From an uncultured Clostridia bacterium (GTDB lineage Bacteria > Bacillota > Clostridia > Christensenellales > Borkfalkiaceae): a stretch of 64,000 nt of DNA. The stretch's first letter is position 1, and each line of letters opens with the position of its first letter. The notes below the pieces were generated by a model. The model was not told the origin of the DNA and made no database searches. It saw only the letters and a program-made list of their open reading frames with translations. Location of the stretch: the NCBI GenBank assembly GCA_934249265.1, contig CAKQKQ010000002.1:40032-104031 (forward strand). Reading direction: 5' to 3'. This document shows positions 47,889-56,035 of the stretch, in pieces. Position numbers and translations under genes: made by a program.

Positions 47889-47920
47889 TTTTGCAGTGTA
47901 CGTATTGTGTAAAACGAACA
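47889..47920 (+). repeat. Dispersed palindromic element, copy 3
   Basis: TTTTGCAG then GTACGTATTGTGTAAAA and CGAACA. A diverged copy with TGTG for the usual TGCG. Confidence 0.5.
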
Positions 47921-48139
47921 AAAACGGCAAGTTTTATCAAGTTTTATATGGCAAAACGTCAAAGTGTATTCGGTTATACAATACTGAATATAGATTATAC
48001 GCAGTCGAATATATAAAAAATAAAAGCCGAAAGCCTTTTAAAATGCCGCTTAAATTGTTTGCATTTAATTATATATGCCACGAAAGCAAACTTAAAAATT
48101 TAGTTTAATATATATAATTAGTTTATTTTTATAAAAGTA

Positions 48140-48168
48140 TTGCGCTTTGGGTGTTTTATTGGTATAAT
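48140..48168 (+). promoter_or_regulatory. Promoter for the IMPase gene
   Basis: TTGCGC (48140-48145), 17 bases, TATAAT (48163-48168), then CGGAGA before the ATG. Confidence 0.65.
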
Positions 48169-48190
48169 AATCTCGGAGAAATAAAGTAAA

Positions 48191-48982
48191 ATGATTAAAA
48201 AAGTAATAAAAATAGTCGAAGACGCGAAAAAAATAGTAACAAAACCGTTTGAAGTTGAACAAAAAGACGGGTTTGCCAATATAGTGACAACCGCAGACGA
48301 GCAAGTTCAACAATTCTTGACCGAGAAATTGCAAAAATTAATTGAAGGCTCGGCGGTTTTAGGGGAAGAAAGCACTCACGATAGCGTTTTCAACGCGAAA
48401 TATTGTTGGATAATCGACCCCATAGACGGCACGTCGAATTTTGCAAGAGGTTTAAATCAGTCGGCGATTTCGGTCGCGCTTAAAGAGGACGACGAAATAG
48501 TTTTGGGCGTGGTATACAACCCGTTTACCGAAGATTTATTTTACGCCGAAAAGGGCAAAGGGGCATATTTAAACGGCAAAAAAATAAGCGTTTCCGCTCG
48601 TCCGTTCGCCGACGGTTTGCTTTGCACTGCGATGAGTTTGTATAAAAAAGAGTACGCGCCGATGTGCTTTGAAGTCATTGAAGAGGCGTACTATAAGTGC
48701 AACGATATTAGGCGGTTCGGCTCGTGTGCGTTAGAACTTTGCTATCTTGCGGCGGGCATGTGTGATTTGTACTTTGAAATCAGGGTTTTCCCTTGGGATT
48801 TCGCCGCGGCTCAACTCATTTTGAAAGAGGCGGGCGGGGTGATTACCACGTTAAACGACGAAGAAGTTTATTTCGACAAGCCAATTTTGTTGATCGCCGC
48901 AAACAGCAGGCAAAACCACAAAACGCTTTCCGAAATCGTCTCGAAACACATAAAACGCATACCGTATAAGGAGGGATTATAA
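48191..48982 (+). CDS. Inositol monophosphatase family enzyme
   Basis: A 263-residue Mg-dependent sugar/inositol phosphatase. NIVTTADEQVQ is the first motif, LGEES supplies metal ligands, WIIDPIDGTSNFARG is the main metal-binding signature and FPWDFAAAQLILKEAGG the second. The length matches the SuhB/IMPase family. The substrate may be inositol phosphate or another sugar phosphate; the family is promiscuous. The next gene starts immediately after the stop, with AGGAGGG inside this gene, so both are co-expressed. Confidence 0.9.
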   Translation: MIKKVIKIVEDAKKIVTKPFEVEQKDGFANIVTTADEQVQQFLTEKLQKLIEGSAVLGEESTHDSVFNAKYCWIIDPIDGTSNFARGLNQSAISVALKEDDEIVLGVVYNPFTEDLFYAEKGKGAYLNGKKISVSARPFADGLLCTAMSLYKKEYAPMCFEVIEEAYYKCNDIRRFGSCALELCYLAAGMCDLYFEIRVFPWDFAAAQLILKEAGGVITTLNDEEVYFDKPILLIAANSRQNHKTLSEIVSKHIKRIPYKEGL

Positions 48983-49705
48983 ATGAAATTTACCAATAAA
49001 GAACTTAAAAACAAGGATATCAAAATTGCCAAAAACTACGATTTCAGCAATTTATACGAGCATGCACATTCCGAACTTTCGCTACAACAGACAAAACGCG
49101 ACCAAATAATAGCGTTATATTTGTCAATTTGCACATTCCTTTTGCCGTTTACTTTATCGCAAAATTCGATAAGCATGCCCGCAAAAGGCTTGATTTTTAT
49201 GGTAATCGGACTTATCGGATTTTTAATGGCGAGCATTATCGTGCGTTACCGCGTGTATAAAGAGATATATTGGGCGTGCTGTCAATGCATTTCTCAATTA
49301 AAAACGTTCGACGTAAACGATATCGACAAAGAAACTGTACAAGCATTGTTTTATCAAGTGTTGAAAAAGAAGTCTTCTTCGTCTTTAAAACTCAAGAAAA
49401 ACGGTAAAGTAAATTACTTTTTGTTTGTAAAGAAAAATCTTTTCAGCGCAGAAACGCTTTATTACATAATTCACTCGCTTTTGACAACGGTGTTGGGCGG
49501 CTTGGGTTTGGCTCTTATAGGCATATTCAATTCCGCTTTATACAACGTGATAGCGGGCGTGGTGTTTGGGCTTGTGATATTTTTGATTTTAATGCAGAAT
49601 TATTTTAAAAACCTTAAAGACGTGTATCAAGTAATTATCGACGACGAAGACAGTTCGTTTAACAAAACATTTTCAAAAGCGTGGTTTTTGCATTTCTATA
49701 TGTAA
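48983..49705 (+). CDS. Uncharacterised four-helix membrane protein
   Basis: A 240-residue protein I do not recognise as a named family. A soluble N-terminus with a helical stretch (YEHAHSELSLQQTKRDQIIALYL) leads into two hydrophobic segments (about 43-62 and 68-90), a central cytosolic part with a polar KKKSSSSLKLKKNGK linker, and two further segments (about 160-182 and 185-206). The layout recalls SLATT-like effector membrane proteins, but no partner nuclease or sensor gene of such systems is beside it. It is coupled to the IMPase gene. Confidence 0.75.
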   Translation: MKFTNKELKNKDIKIAKNYDFSNLYEHAHSELSLQQTKRDQIIALYLSICTFLLPFTLSQNSISMPAKGLIFMVIGLIGFLMASIIVRYRVYKEIYWACCQCISQLKTFDVNDIDKETVQALFYQVLKKKSSSSLKLKKNGKVNYFLFVKKNLFSAETLYYIIHSLLTTVLGGLGLALIGIFNSALYNVIAGVVFGLVIFLILMQNYFKNLKDVYQVIIDDEDSSFNKTFSKAWFLHFYM

Positions 49706-49795
49706 TTAATTTTTGTTTTGCAAGGCGGTTTGCAATTTTAATAAAGACGGCTATATAATTTTAATAGAAAGCGGTATATAATAACGTTTGCCACG

Positions 49796-49827
49796 TTTAC
49801 CGCACACGTATTGCGTAAAACGTGCAG
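49796..49827 (+). repeat. Dispersed palindromic element, copy 4
   Basis: TTTACCGCACACG then TATTGCGTAAAACGTGCAG. It lies 90 bases after the membrane-protein stop and just before AAGGAGG of the next small gene. Confidence 0.6.
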
Positions 49828-49851
49828 AAATATATTATAAAGGAGGTATAA

Positions 49852-50061
49852 ATGATTCAAGTTTTAACGATTTTATGGAGAGTGTTTTCTTTGTTTTTTA
49901 AAACTATCGGCTCAATAGTATGGGATAATTTACCGCTTATACTTCAAATAAAAAAAGTATTTGCTTATTTGACCCCGAAAGGAGCAATTGCGATTATAAC
50001 CGGATTACCTATCGGGTTTTTCACGGTATTGTTTTTCATTATTAAAAGATTATTTAAATAA
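49852..50061 (+). CDS. Small membrane protein
   Basis: A 69-residue protein with a perfect AAGGAGG six bases before its ATG, the main support for it being real. Hydrophobic segments at about 1-20 (VLTILWRVFSLFFKTIGSIV) and 40-62 (GAIAIITGLPIGFFTVLFFI), with a basic end (IKRLFK). No known family recognised. It is followed by a strong terminator. A membrane-acting peptide or accessory subunit is possible; nothing in the neighbourhood decides. Confidence 0.6.
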   Translation: MIQVLTILWRVFSLFFKTIGSIVWDNLPLILQIKKVFAYLTPKGAIAIITGLPIGFFTVLFFIIKRLFK

Positions 50062-50393
50062 AAAACGAAATAACGAGTTTTTGAATTGAAATAGAGGAAT
50101 AAAAAATTAGAGATAATTATAAAACAGAATAATGATAAACATAAAATCAAATAATGAATAAAAGATAGAAATTAATTATAAAATCAAAGTAAAAATAAAA
50201 TTATAAATTAAAGCAATGACATAAAACTAATAAACCATAAAAAACAAGCGGCGGTTGAATTTCAACCGCCGCTTAAATTTTTTTTTAAAACTTAAATTTT
50301 TTAGAATTCATAAAACTTAATTATTTATAAAGTTGTCAAATATTCGATAAAATATCCGTCGCTTTATAAAATCGTTATGTTTTTAAAATTCAA
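50062..50393. other. A-rich convergent intergenic region
   Basis: No gene supported. The plus strand from about 50075 to 50235 is very A-rich with repeated TAAAA/ATAAAATC-like words. A perfect bidirectional terminator follows. Confidence 0.6.
50246..50286. terminator. Bidirectional terminator before the GGGtGRT gene end
   Basis: Perfect 13-base arms AAGCGGCGGTTGA/TCAACCGCCGCTT with a 3-base loop and long T runs on both strands. Confidence 0.95.
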
Positions 50394-51398
50394 TTATTTA
50401 TTCATTGCTTGCTCGATAGCAACCGCAACTGCAACAGACGCGCCGACCATCGGGTTGTTACCCATACCGATTAAGCCCATCATTTCTACGTGAGCGGGTA
50501 CGGAAGACGAACCTGCAAATTGTGCGTCGGAGTGCATTCTTCCGAGAGTATCCGTAAATCCGTAAGAAGCAGGACCTGCAGCCATGTTGTCGGGGTGAAG
50601 CGTACGACCCGTACCGCCGCCCGATGCAACCGAGAAGTACTTAACGCCGTTGTCTACGCACCATTTCTTATAAGTGCCTGCAACGGGGTGCTGGAAGCGG
50701 GTCGGGTTGGTGGAGTTACCGGTGATGGAAACTTGTACGCCTTCCTTTCTCATGATAGCAACGCCTTCGTTTACGTCGTCTGCGCCGTAGCATCTTACTT
50801 TCGCTCTGTCGCCCTTGCTGTAGGGGATTTCTTTAACGATTGTAAGTTCACCGGTGTAGTAGTCGTACTTGGTTTGAACGTAAGTGAAACCGTTGATACG
50901 GCTGATGATGTAAGCGGCGTCTTTGCCGAGACCGTTCAAAATAACTTTAAGCGGAGTCTTTCTTACCTTGTTTGCCTTAAGCGCGATACCGATTGCGCCT
51001 TCTGCAGCCGCGAAAGATTCGTGACCTGCAAGGAAGCAGAAGCAAGTTGTTTCTTCTCTCAAAAGCATTGCGGCAAGGTTACCGTGACCGAGACCAACTT
51101 GTCTTTGGTCTGCAACCGAACCGGGAATACAGAAAGATTGAAGACCAACGCCGAGTTTTTCAGCAGCGTCGGCAGCGTTTGTGCAACCGCTCTTAATAGC
51201 GAGGGCAGCACCTACCGTATAAGCCCAAACCGCATTTTCAAAACAAATGGGTTGAATTCCTCTTACGATAGCGTCTACGTCAACGCCCTTGCTTAAAGTG
51301 ATTTCTTTACATTCTTCAAGGCTTTTGATGCCGTATTCGGCGAGGCATTTATTGATTTTGTCTATTCTTCTTTCATATCCTTCAAAAGTAACGCTCAT
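50394..51398 (-). CDS. GGGtGRT family protein
   Basis: A 334-residue cytosolic protein of the family named after its motif, here GGGTGRT at residues 260-266, in a conserved setting (YFSVASGGGTGRTLHPDN). Other conserved stretches are FENAVWAYTVGAALAIKSG, VGLGHGNLAAMLL, FLAGHESFAAAEGAIGIA and the C-terminal GLIGMGNNPMVGASVAVAVA. Cys residues are scattered (C18, C30, C52, C72, C90, C119, C121). The biochemical role is not established. It lies 17 bases after a NifU-like gene, a pairing I know to be common in clostridia and suggestive of Fe-S handling. GGGAGG precedes the start. Confidence 0.92.
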   Translation of the reverse strand: MSVTFEGYERRIDKINKCLAEYGIKSLEECKEITLSKGVDVDAIVRGIQPICFENAVWAYTVGAALAIKSGCTNAADAAEKLGVGLQSFCIPGSVADQRQVGLGHGNLAAMLLREETTCFCFLAGHESFAAAEGAIGIALKANKVRKTPLKVILNGLGKDAAYIISRINGFTYVQTKYDYYTGELTIVKEIPYSKGDRAKVRCYGADDVNEGVAIMRKEGVQVSITGNSTNPTRFQHPVAGTYKKWCVDNGVKYFSVASGGGTGRTLHPDNMAAGPASYGFTDTLGRMHSDAQFAGSSSVPAHVEMMGLIGMGNNPMVGASVAVAVAIEQAMNK

Positions 51399-51415
51399 TT
51401 TAATTACCTCCCGAA

Positions 51416-52108
51416 TTATTGCAAACGGGGATTGATGACAGTTTTTGCTTCATCGAATCTACCGTATTTACCGGACGCCTTTTCGTATGCTTCGTTGGGC
51501 GACAAGCCTTTAGTGATGAAATCCATCATTTTTCCGAGACTTACGAATTCGTAACCGATTACTTCGTTGTTTTCGTCAAGACCGATATTCTTTACATAAC
51601 CTTCAGCCATTTCAAGATATCTCGTGCCTTTCGCTTTAGTACCGTACATAGTACCTACTTGCGAACGCAAACCTTTACCGAGGTCCTCGAGACCCGCGCC
51701 TACTACAAGACCGTCTTCAGAGAAAGCGGATTGGCTTCTTCCGTAAACGATCTGAAGGAAAAGTTCTCTCATAGCTGTGTTGATAGCGTCGCAAACGAGG
51801 TCGGTATTGAGTGCTTCGAGAATTGTCTTGCCGGGCAAAATTTCAGACGCCATAGCGGCAGAGTGGGTCATACCCGAGCAACCGATCGTCTCGACAAGAG
51901 CCTCTTCGATGATGCCTTTCTTGATGTTGAGCGAAAGTTTGCATGCGCCTTGTTGAGGAGCACACCAACCTACGCCGTGTGTGAAGCCTGAAATGTCGGT
52001 AATTTCTTTGGATGCCACCCATTTTCCTTCTTCGGGAATAGGAGCCGGACCGTGGTTAGGTCCTTTGGCAACGCAAAACATTCTTTCAACTTCTTTTGAA
52101 TATTGCAT
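51416..52108 (-). CDS. NifU/IscU-like iron-sulfur scaffold protein
   Basis: A 230-residue protein whose N-terminal two thirds resemble the IscU fold: WCAPQQGACKL and ETIGCSGMTHSAAMASE carry the candidate cluster-binding cysteines. The C-terminal part (from about 165) is an extra segment absent from simple IscU (about 130-150 residues). First gene of the operon with the GGGtGRT gene; GGAGG before the ATG. No cysteine desulfurase is adjacent, so sulfur must come from elsewhere. Confidence 0.87.
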   Translation of the reverse strand: MQYSKEVERMFCVAKGPNHGPAPIPEEGKWVASKEITDISGFTHGVGWCAPQQGACKLSLNIKKGIIEEALVETIGCSGMTHSAAMASEILPGKTILEALNTDLVCDAINTAMRELFLQIVYGRSQSAFSEDGLVVGAGLEDLGKGLRSQVGTMYGTKAKGTRYLEMAEGYVKNIGLDENNEVIGYEFVSLGKMMDFITKGLSPNEAYEKASGKYGRFDEAKTVINPRLQ

Positions 52109-52156
52109 TATAGTTCCTCCGTAAATAATTTGGATTTATTATTTTTTTCTGCATAA

Positions 52157-52185
52157 ATTATAACACACAAATTTCGATTATGCAA
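52157..52185 (-). promoter_or_regulatory. Promoter for the NifU-like/GGGtGRT operon
   Basis: Minus strand: TTGCAT (52180-52185), 17 bases, TATAAT (52157-52162). Confidence 0.72.
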
Positions 52186-52289
52186 GCGGGAACAAATATT
52201 TTTTACGTGTTTAACAAGTAAATTTTTAACAAATTTCGATTAAAAGTAAAAATTATCGCATTTAAAAACATATAAAAATGTTTTTTTAA

Positions 52290-52318
52290 TTGCGTTTAGC
52301 AAAAAACAATGTTATAAT
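52290..52318 (+). promoter_or_regulatory. Promoter for tyrS with a long leader
   Basis: TTGCGT (52290-52295), 17 bases, TATAAT (52313-52318). It implies a leader of about 170 bases before the ATG at 52495. No T-box signature (TGGNACCGCG-like) was found in the leader; it contains a small CTGCCGCGGCA palindrome near 52340. Confidence 0.7.
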
Positions 52319-52494
52319 GTATAAAAAATACGACAATATCTGCCGCGGCAACGCATAAATTTTACCGCTTTAATTATTGTTGAATTTACCGCTTGGTTTA
52401 CCTTTTAGTTTAGTGTGAATTCGGCAATAAATTTCGCGATGAAGTTTAATTTAAAATTTGCGTGTATAGCCGCGCTTATACGGAGTGTGAGGAA

Positions 52495-53703
52495 ATGAAA
52501 AACAACGTTTACGACGTGCTTAAGGAAAGAGGATTTATCAAACAAACTATTTACGACGAAGACTTATACAAAATGCTCGGCGAAGAAAAAGTTTCGTTTT
52601 ACGTGGGATTCGACCCCACTGCCGACAGTTTGCACATAGGTCACTATATCCCCATTATGGCAATGGCGTGGATGCAAAAATACGGACACACTCCCATTGC
52701 GCTTTTCGGCGGCGGCACGGGCATGATAGGTGACCCCTCCGGCAGAAGCGACATGCGTACGATGATGACCCCCGAAACCATCAATAAAAACGTAGAGTGT
52801 TTTAAAAAGCAAATGTCGAGATTTATAAATTTCGAGGGCGAAAACGCCGCTATTATCGCGGACAATAAAGATTGGCTTTTAAATCTCAATTATGTGGACT
52901 TTTTAAGGGATGTCGGCGTATATTTTTCGGTAAACAAAATGCTCACCGCAGAGTGCTATAAGCAAAGAATGGAAAAGGGTCTTACTTTCCTTGAATTCAA
53001 CTATATGCTTATGCAAGGCTACGACTTTTTAGTGCTTAACGAAAAATACAACTGCAAACTCGAAGTGGGTGGCGACGACCAATGGTCAAACATGCTTGCC
53101 GGCGTAGATTTGATAAGAAGAAAGAAACAAAAGGACGCATTCTGCCTTACTTGCACTTTGCTTTTAAATAGCGAAGGTAAAAAAATGGGCAAGACGCAAA
53201 AAGGCGCGCTTTGGCTTGACGAAAACAAATGCCCCGTTTACGATTTCTATCAATATTTCAGAAACGTCGAGGACTGCAAAGTCGCAGAGTGCATGAAACT
53301 TTTGACCTTTATGGACCTTGAAGAAATTGAAGAACTCACCAAATATCAAGACGAAAGAATGAACGCGGCAAAAGAGAGACTTGCTTTTGAAGTGACTAAA
53401 CTCGTTCACGGCGAAGAAAAAGCGTTGCTTGCGCAAAAGCAAGCAAGGGCGGCTTTCGGCGGAAACGAAGAAGACATGCCCGAGTTTAACGCAAGCGGAC
53501 TTACTACCGTGCCCGATATAATGGTGGCGGCGGGCATCGCTAAATCAAAGGGTGAGGCGAGACGTCTTATCGAGGGCGGCGGCGTGTCTATCGGAGATAA
53601 AAAACTTACCGTAAACGATTTGACGCTTGACGAAGAGACTTTAAAGCAAGGTTCGTTTGTCTTGCATAAGGGTAAAAAAGTACACGTAAAAATATTGCTT
53701 TAA
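52495..53703 (+). CDS. tyrS: Tyrosyl-tRNA synthetase
   Basis: A 402-residue class I synthetase charging tRNA-Tyr. FYVGFDPTADSLHIGHY has the HIGH motif (residues 47-50), GGDDQWSNMLAG and EFNYMLMQGYDF bind tyrosine, and KKMGKTQKGALW is the KMSKS-equivalent loop. The C-terminal S4-like domain (GEARRLIEGGGVSI) binds the tRNA. The length fits bacterial TyrRS. The ATG at 52495, with GGAG nine bases upstream, is preferred to an in-frame ATG 11 codons earlier that lacks a site. Divergent from the Fe-S operon, followed by a terminator. Confidence 0.96.
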   Translation: MKNNVYDVLKERGFIKQTIYDEDLYKMLGEEKVSFYVGFDPTADSLHIGHYIPIMAMAWMQKYGHTPIALFGGGTGMIGDPSGRSDMRTMMTPETINKNVECFKKQMSRFINFEGENAAIIADNKDWLLNLNYVDFLRDVGVYFSVNKMLTAECYKQRMEKGLTFLEFNYMLMQGYDFLVLNEKYNCKLEVGGDDQWSNMLAGVDLIRRKKQKDAFCLTCTLLLNSEGKKMGKTQKGALWLDENKCPVYDFYQYFRNVEDCKVAECMKLLTFMDLEEIEELTKYQDERMNAAKERLAFEVTKLVHGEEKALLAQKQARAAFGGNEEDMPEFNASGLTTVPDIMVAAGIAKSKGEARRLIEGGGVSIGDKKLTVNDLTLDEETLKQGSFVLHKGKKVHVKILL

Positions 53704-53714
53704 CAAAGTATTGC

Positions 53715-53749
53715 GGCTGTCGTTTTCGTTTGAAGATGACAGCCTTTTT
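53715..53749 (+). terminator. Terminator after tyrS
   Basis: Arms GGCTGTC/GACAGCC extended inward by TTTTC/GAAGA pairing, followed by TTTTT. Confidence 0.9.
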
Positions 53750-53823
53750 ATCAATTTTAATTTGTTGTTTATGCTGTTTACGATTGCGCCGCTTGTAGAC
53801 TTGAAATTATGCGTTTTGTCGGC

Positions 53824-53860
53824 TTTACAACATACGTTTTGCGTAAAATTGACAGTTTTT
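53824..53860 (+). repeat. Dispersed palindromic element, copy 5
   Basis: TTTACAACATACG, then TTTTGCGTAAAATTGACAG and a T run. It lies 75 bases past the tyrS terminator. Confidence 0.68.
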
Positions 53861-53945
53861 GTGATGTAAAGAGTAAAAATTATAGAGAAAAAACGGCTAT
53901 TTTGTATTGTTGGCGGTGTGTTTATAAAAAATTTAAAGGTAAAAA

Positions 53946-54572
53946 ATGGATAAAGAATATTTAAGCGTTTCGGGACAATTTCAAAGCGAGTTTATAGTCG
54001 AGCGGTCGCGATTTATAAGTTATTGCGATAGGGTAAAAAGCGAAGAAGAGGCGAGGGCTTTTGTTGAAAAAATCAAAAAGCAAAACTCGCTCGCAACGCA
54101 TAATTGTTACGCTTTTATCGCCGACGAAACCGCCAATTTAATGCGTTTTTCTGACGATGGCGAACCGCAAGGCACTGCGGGCGTGCCTATTTTGGACGTG
54201 ATTAAAAACAGAAATTTAAGGCAAACCGCCGTGGTTGTCACGAGATATTTCGGCGGTATAAAACTCGGTGCGGGCGGTTTGTGTCGCGCATATTCCCGCG
54301 CGGCGAGCGACGTGCTTGACGTTGCGAAAATAGTCAAAAACATACCTTCGGTCGAGATGATTATTGATATAGGTTACGATAAATACCCGACGCTTTTGCG
54401 ATTTTTAAACGGGCGCACGCTTATAAACGCGGGCAACGACTTCGGCGATTTTGTCAAGGTAAAAATCAAAATTCCAAAGTCCGATGCGGACGGATTTATT
54501 AAGGATATTACCGATTACTTTTTGGGTAAAGTTTCGCCCATTATAGGCGAAAGTAGTTACGAGGAATATTAA
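53946..54572 (+). CDS. YigZ/IMPACT family protein
   Basis: A 208-residue cytosolic protein. The IMPACT N-terminal domain has KKQNSLATHNCYAFI, FSDDGEPQGTAGVPIL and VVVTRYFGGIKLGAGGL, the family signature; a smaller C-terminal domain (about 135-205) completes the bacterial YigZ layout. Family length is 200-215. The molecular role is poorly defined, with ribosome or translation links proposed. One base separates it from recX, so it heads a three-gene unit with recX and the biotin ligase. Confidence 0.92.
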   Translation: MDKEYLSVSGQFQSEFIVERSRFISYCDRVKSEEEARAFVEKIKKQNSLATHNCYAFIADETANLMRFSDDGEPQGTAGVPILDVIKNRNLRQTAVVVTRYFGGIKLGAGGLCRAYSRAASDVLDVAKIVKNIPSVEMIIDIGYDKYPTLLRFLNGRTLINAGNDFGDFVKVKIKIPKSDADGFIKDITDYFLGKVSPIIGESSYEEY

Positions 54573-54573
54573 A

Positions 54574-55191
54574 ATGAAGACTATTACTGCCATTATTGCG
54601 CAAAAAAAGGACGCAAAGCGTTGCAATATTTATCTCGACGGGGCATATTTTTGCGGGATGGAACTCATTACCGTGATATCCAATAGGCTTAAAGTGGGTA
54701 TGCAAATCGAGGAAATCGCGCTTGAAAACATGCAAGCCGAGTCCGAAACGCAACGCGCGATGGACAAAGCGTTCAATTATATAAGCGGCTCGTTAAAAAC
54801 GGAAAAACAATTGCGCACTTATTTATCGGGTAAAGGGTATATGCCCGCGGTTGTCGATAACGTAGTTGAAAAAATAAAAGGCTACGGGTATATCGACGAT
54901 AAAGAATATGCTGCGGCTTACGTCGAGTCGTATTCCAAAAACAAGGGCAAACGGCTTATTTTAAAGGAATTAAACGCAAAAGGCGTGTCGGTTTCGGCGG
55001 CTGAAGAAGCGATAGAAAATATCGAAAACGAACTCGATAGCGCAATACGTATTGCGCAAAAGTATCTAAAAAACAAAGAACCGAGTATTGAAAACAAGCA
55101 AAAATGTTATAGAAGGCTACTGTCGAAAGGGTTTGATTTCGATACGGCGAAAGAAGCGGTAGAAAAGGTGTTAGGCGATGAAGATTTATAG
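54574..55191 (+). CDS. recX: RecX-type regulatory protein
   Basis: A 205-residue protein built from short three-helix repeats that in the family bind RecA filaments and limit recombination. AFNYISGSLKTEKQLRTYL, VVEKIKGYGYIDDKEYAAAYVES and NKGKRLILKELNAKGVS are the first repeats; LLSKGFDFDTAKEAVEKVL is the last. The length matches Gram-positive RecX (longer than the E. coli form). The start has GAGGAA within the upstream gene. It overlaps the biotin ligase start by 14 bases. recA itself is not in the window. Confidence 0.9.
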   Translation: MKTITAIIAQKKDAKRCNIYLDGAYFCGMELITVISNRLKVGMQIEEIALENMQAESETQRAMDKAFNYISGSLKTEKQLRTYLSGKGYMPAVVDNVVEKIKGYGYIDDKEYAAAYVESYSKNKGKRLILKELNAKGVSVSAAEEAIENIENELDSAIRIAQKYLKNKEPSIENKQKCYRRLLSKGFDFDTAKEAVEKVLGDEDL

Positions 55192-55855
55192 AATGAAAAA
55201 AGTTGAATCGACAAACGACGAAGTGAGAAAATACGTTGGCGGCGACAACACGATAGTCGTTGCCGAAGAACAAACCGCCGGCAGAGGAACTAAAGGTAGG
55301 AGTTTTTCGTCGGGCATAGGCGGAATTTATTTGTCGATATATAAAAAATACAACGGCTTAAAGGCGAGCGATTCGTTTAAAATAATGATCGACACGTCAA
55401 TGGCAGTTGTAAAGACGATGATCGCTTTCGGTGTCGACGCAAAAATAAAGTGGCCAAACGATATTTACGTAAACGGCAAAAAAATTTGCGGCATGCTTAT
55501 CGAAAACGTACTTTGCGGAGATTGCGTTGCTTATTCGGTAATAGGAATAGGGATAAATATAAACAACGATTTGCCCGACGAACTTAAAGGCATTGCCACG
55601 TCGTTAAAGCAAGAGGGTTTTGCGGTCGATTTTGAAAGCGTGCTTTCCACTTTGATTTTCAACCTTTCGGGTCAGTCGAATATCGAGGACTATATAAGGT
55701 ATTCGCTTGTGATAGGCAAAAAACTCACCGTAACGCAAGGAGACAAGACGTTCGAGTGCGTTGCGAGCGGCATAGACGAAAGGGGTGCGCTTATACTTTC
55801 GGACGGAAGAAAACTCAACAGCGCGGAAGTAAAAATTGTGGGTATAGGCGATTAA
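55178..55855 (+). CDS. Biotin-protein ligase, catalytic form without HTH domain
   Basis: A 225-residue enzyme that activates biotin with ATP and attaches it to acetyl-CoA carboxylase or other biotin proteins. STNDEVRKY opens the catalytic domain, AGRGTKGRSFSS is the biotinyl-AMP loop, KWPNDIYVNGKKICGML the substrate motif, GIGININ follows, and the small C-terminal domain ends the chain. The roughly 60-80-residue DNA-binding domain of bifunctional BirA is absent, so it should not repress biotin genes itself. Its start lies inside recX. Confidence 0.92.
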   Translation: MKIYRMKKVESTNDEVRKYVGGDNTIVVAEEQTAGRGTKGRSFSSGIGGIYLSIYKKYNGLKASDSFKIMIDTSMAVVKTMIAFGVDAKIKWPNDIYVNGKKICGMLIENVLCGDCVAYSVIGIGININNDLPDELKGIATSLKQEGFAVDFESVLSTLIFNLSGQSNIEDYIRYSLVIGKKLTVTQGDKTFECVASGIDERGALILSDGRKLNSAEVKIVGIGD

Positions 55856-55897
55856 TTTGTCTCTATGTGTGTGTTTTTTTTAATCAAAAATGCCGTG

Positions 55898-55930
55898 TTT
55901 ACCGCATACGTTTGTTGTAGAATTGGCAAA
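55898..55930 (+). repeat. Dispersed palindromic element, copy 6
   Basis: TTTACCGCATACG is intact, but the right half is degenerate (TTTGTTGTAGAATTGGCAA). It lies 43 bases after the biotin ligase stop. Confidence 0.5.
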
Positions 55931-55959
55931 AATGAAAAAATTTGATTTAAAAAACAAAA

Positions 55960-55996
55960 AAAAAGAACTATGCTTTTTGTCGGCATAGTTCTTTTT
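55960..55996. terminator. Bidirectional terminator between biotin ligase and GDPD genes
   Basis: Perfect 14-base arms AAAAAGAACTATGC/GCATAGTTCTTTTT with a 9-base loop. Confidence 0.93.
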
Positions 55997-56035
55997 GTAT
56001 ATATTGGTTTTTATAAATCGAGATTTTAAATATTT

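Larger units (their letters stand above)
47647..48190. other. Intergenic region before the IMPase operon
   Basis: No gene supported. It holds a small GCCGC-ATAA-GCGGC hairpin (47667-47680), a terminator (47758-47789), a palindromic element copy (47889-47920) and the promoter at 48140-48168. A 70-codon open frame starting with GTG inside the element has no binding site and was not called. Confidence 0.65.

Noticed and set aside
47896..48108. 70-codon open frame starting with GTG
   Set aside because: The start lies inside a palindromic element copy, no ribosome binding site, and the sequence resembles no protein.
48983..50061. Two-gene SLATT-type defence system or toxin pair
   Set aside because: Only general membrane-protein resemblance; no nuclease, nucleotide cyclase or antitoxin-like partner is present.
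50490..51296. 268-codon plus-strand open frame over the GGGtGRT gene
   Set aside because: The minus-strand gene is a recognised family with binding site and promoter; the plus frame has no such support.
52319..52494. T-box riboswitch before tyrS
   Set aside because: No T-box sequence or antiterminator/terminator pair could be seen by eye.
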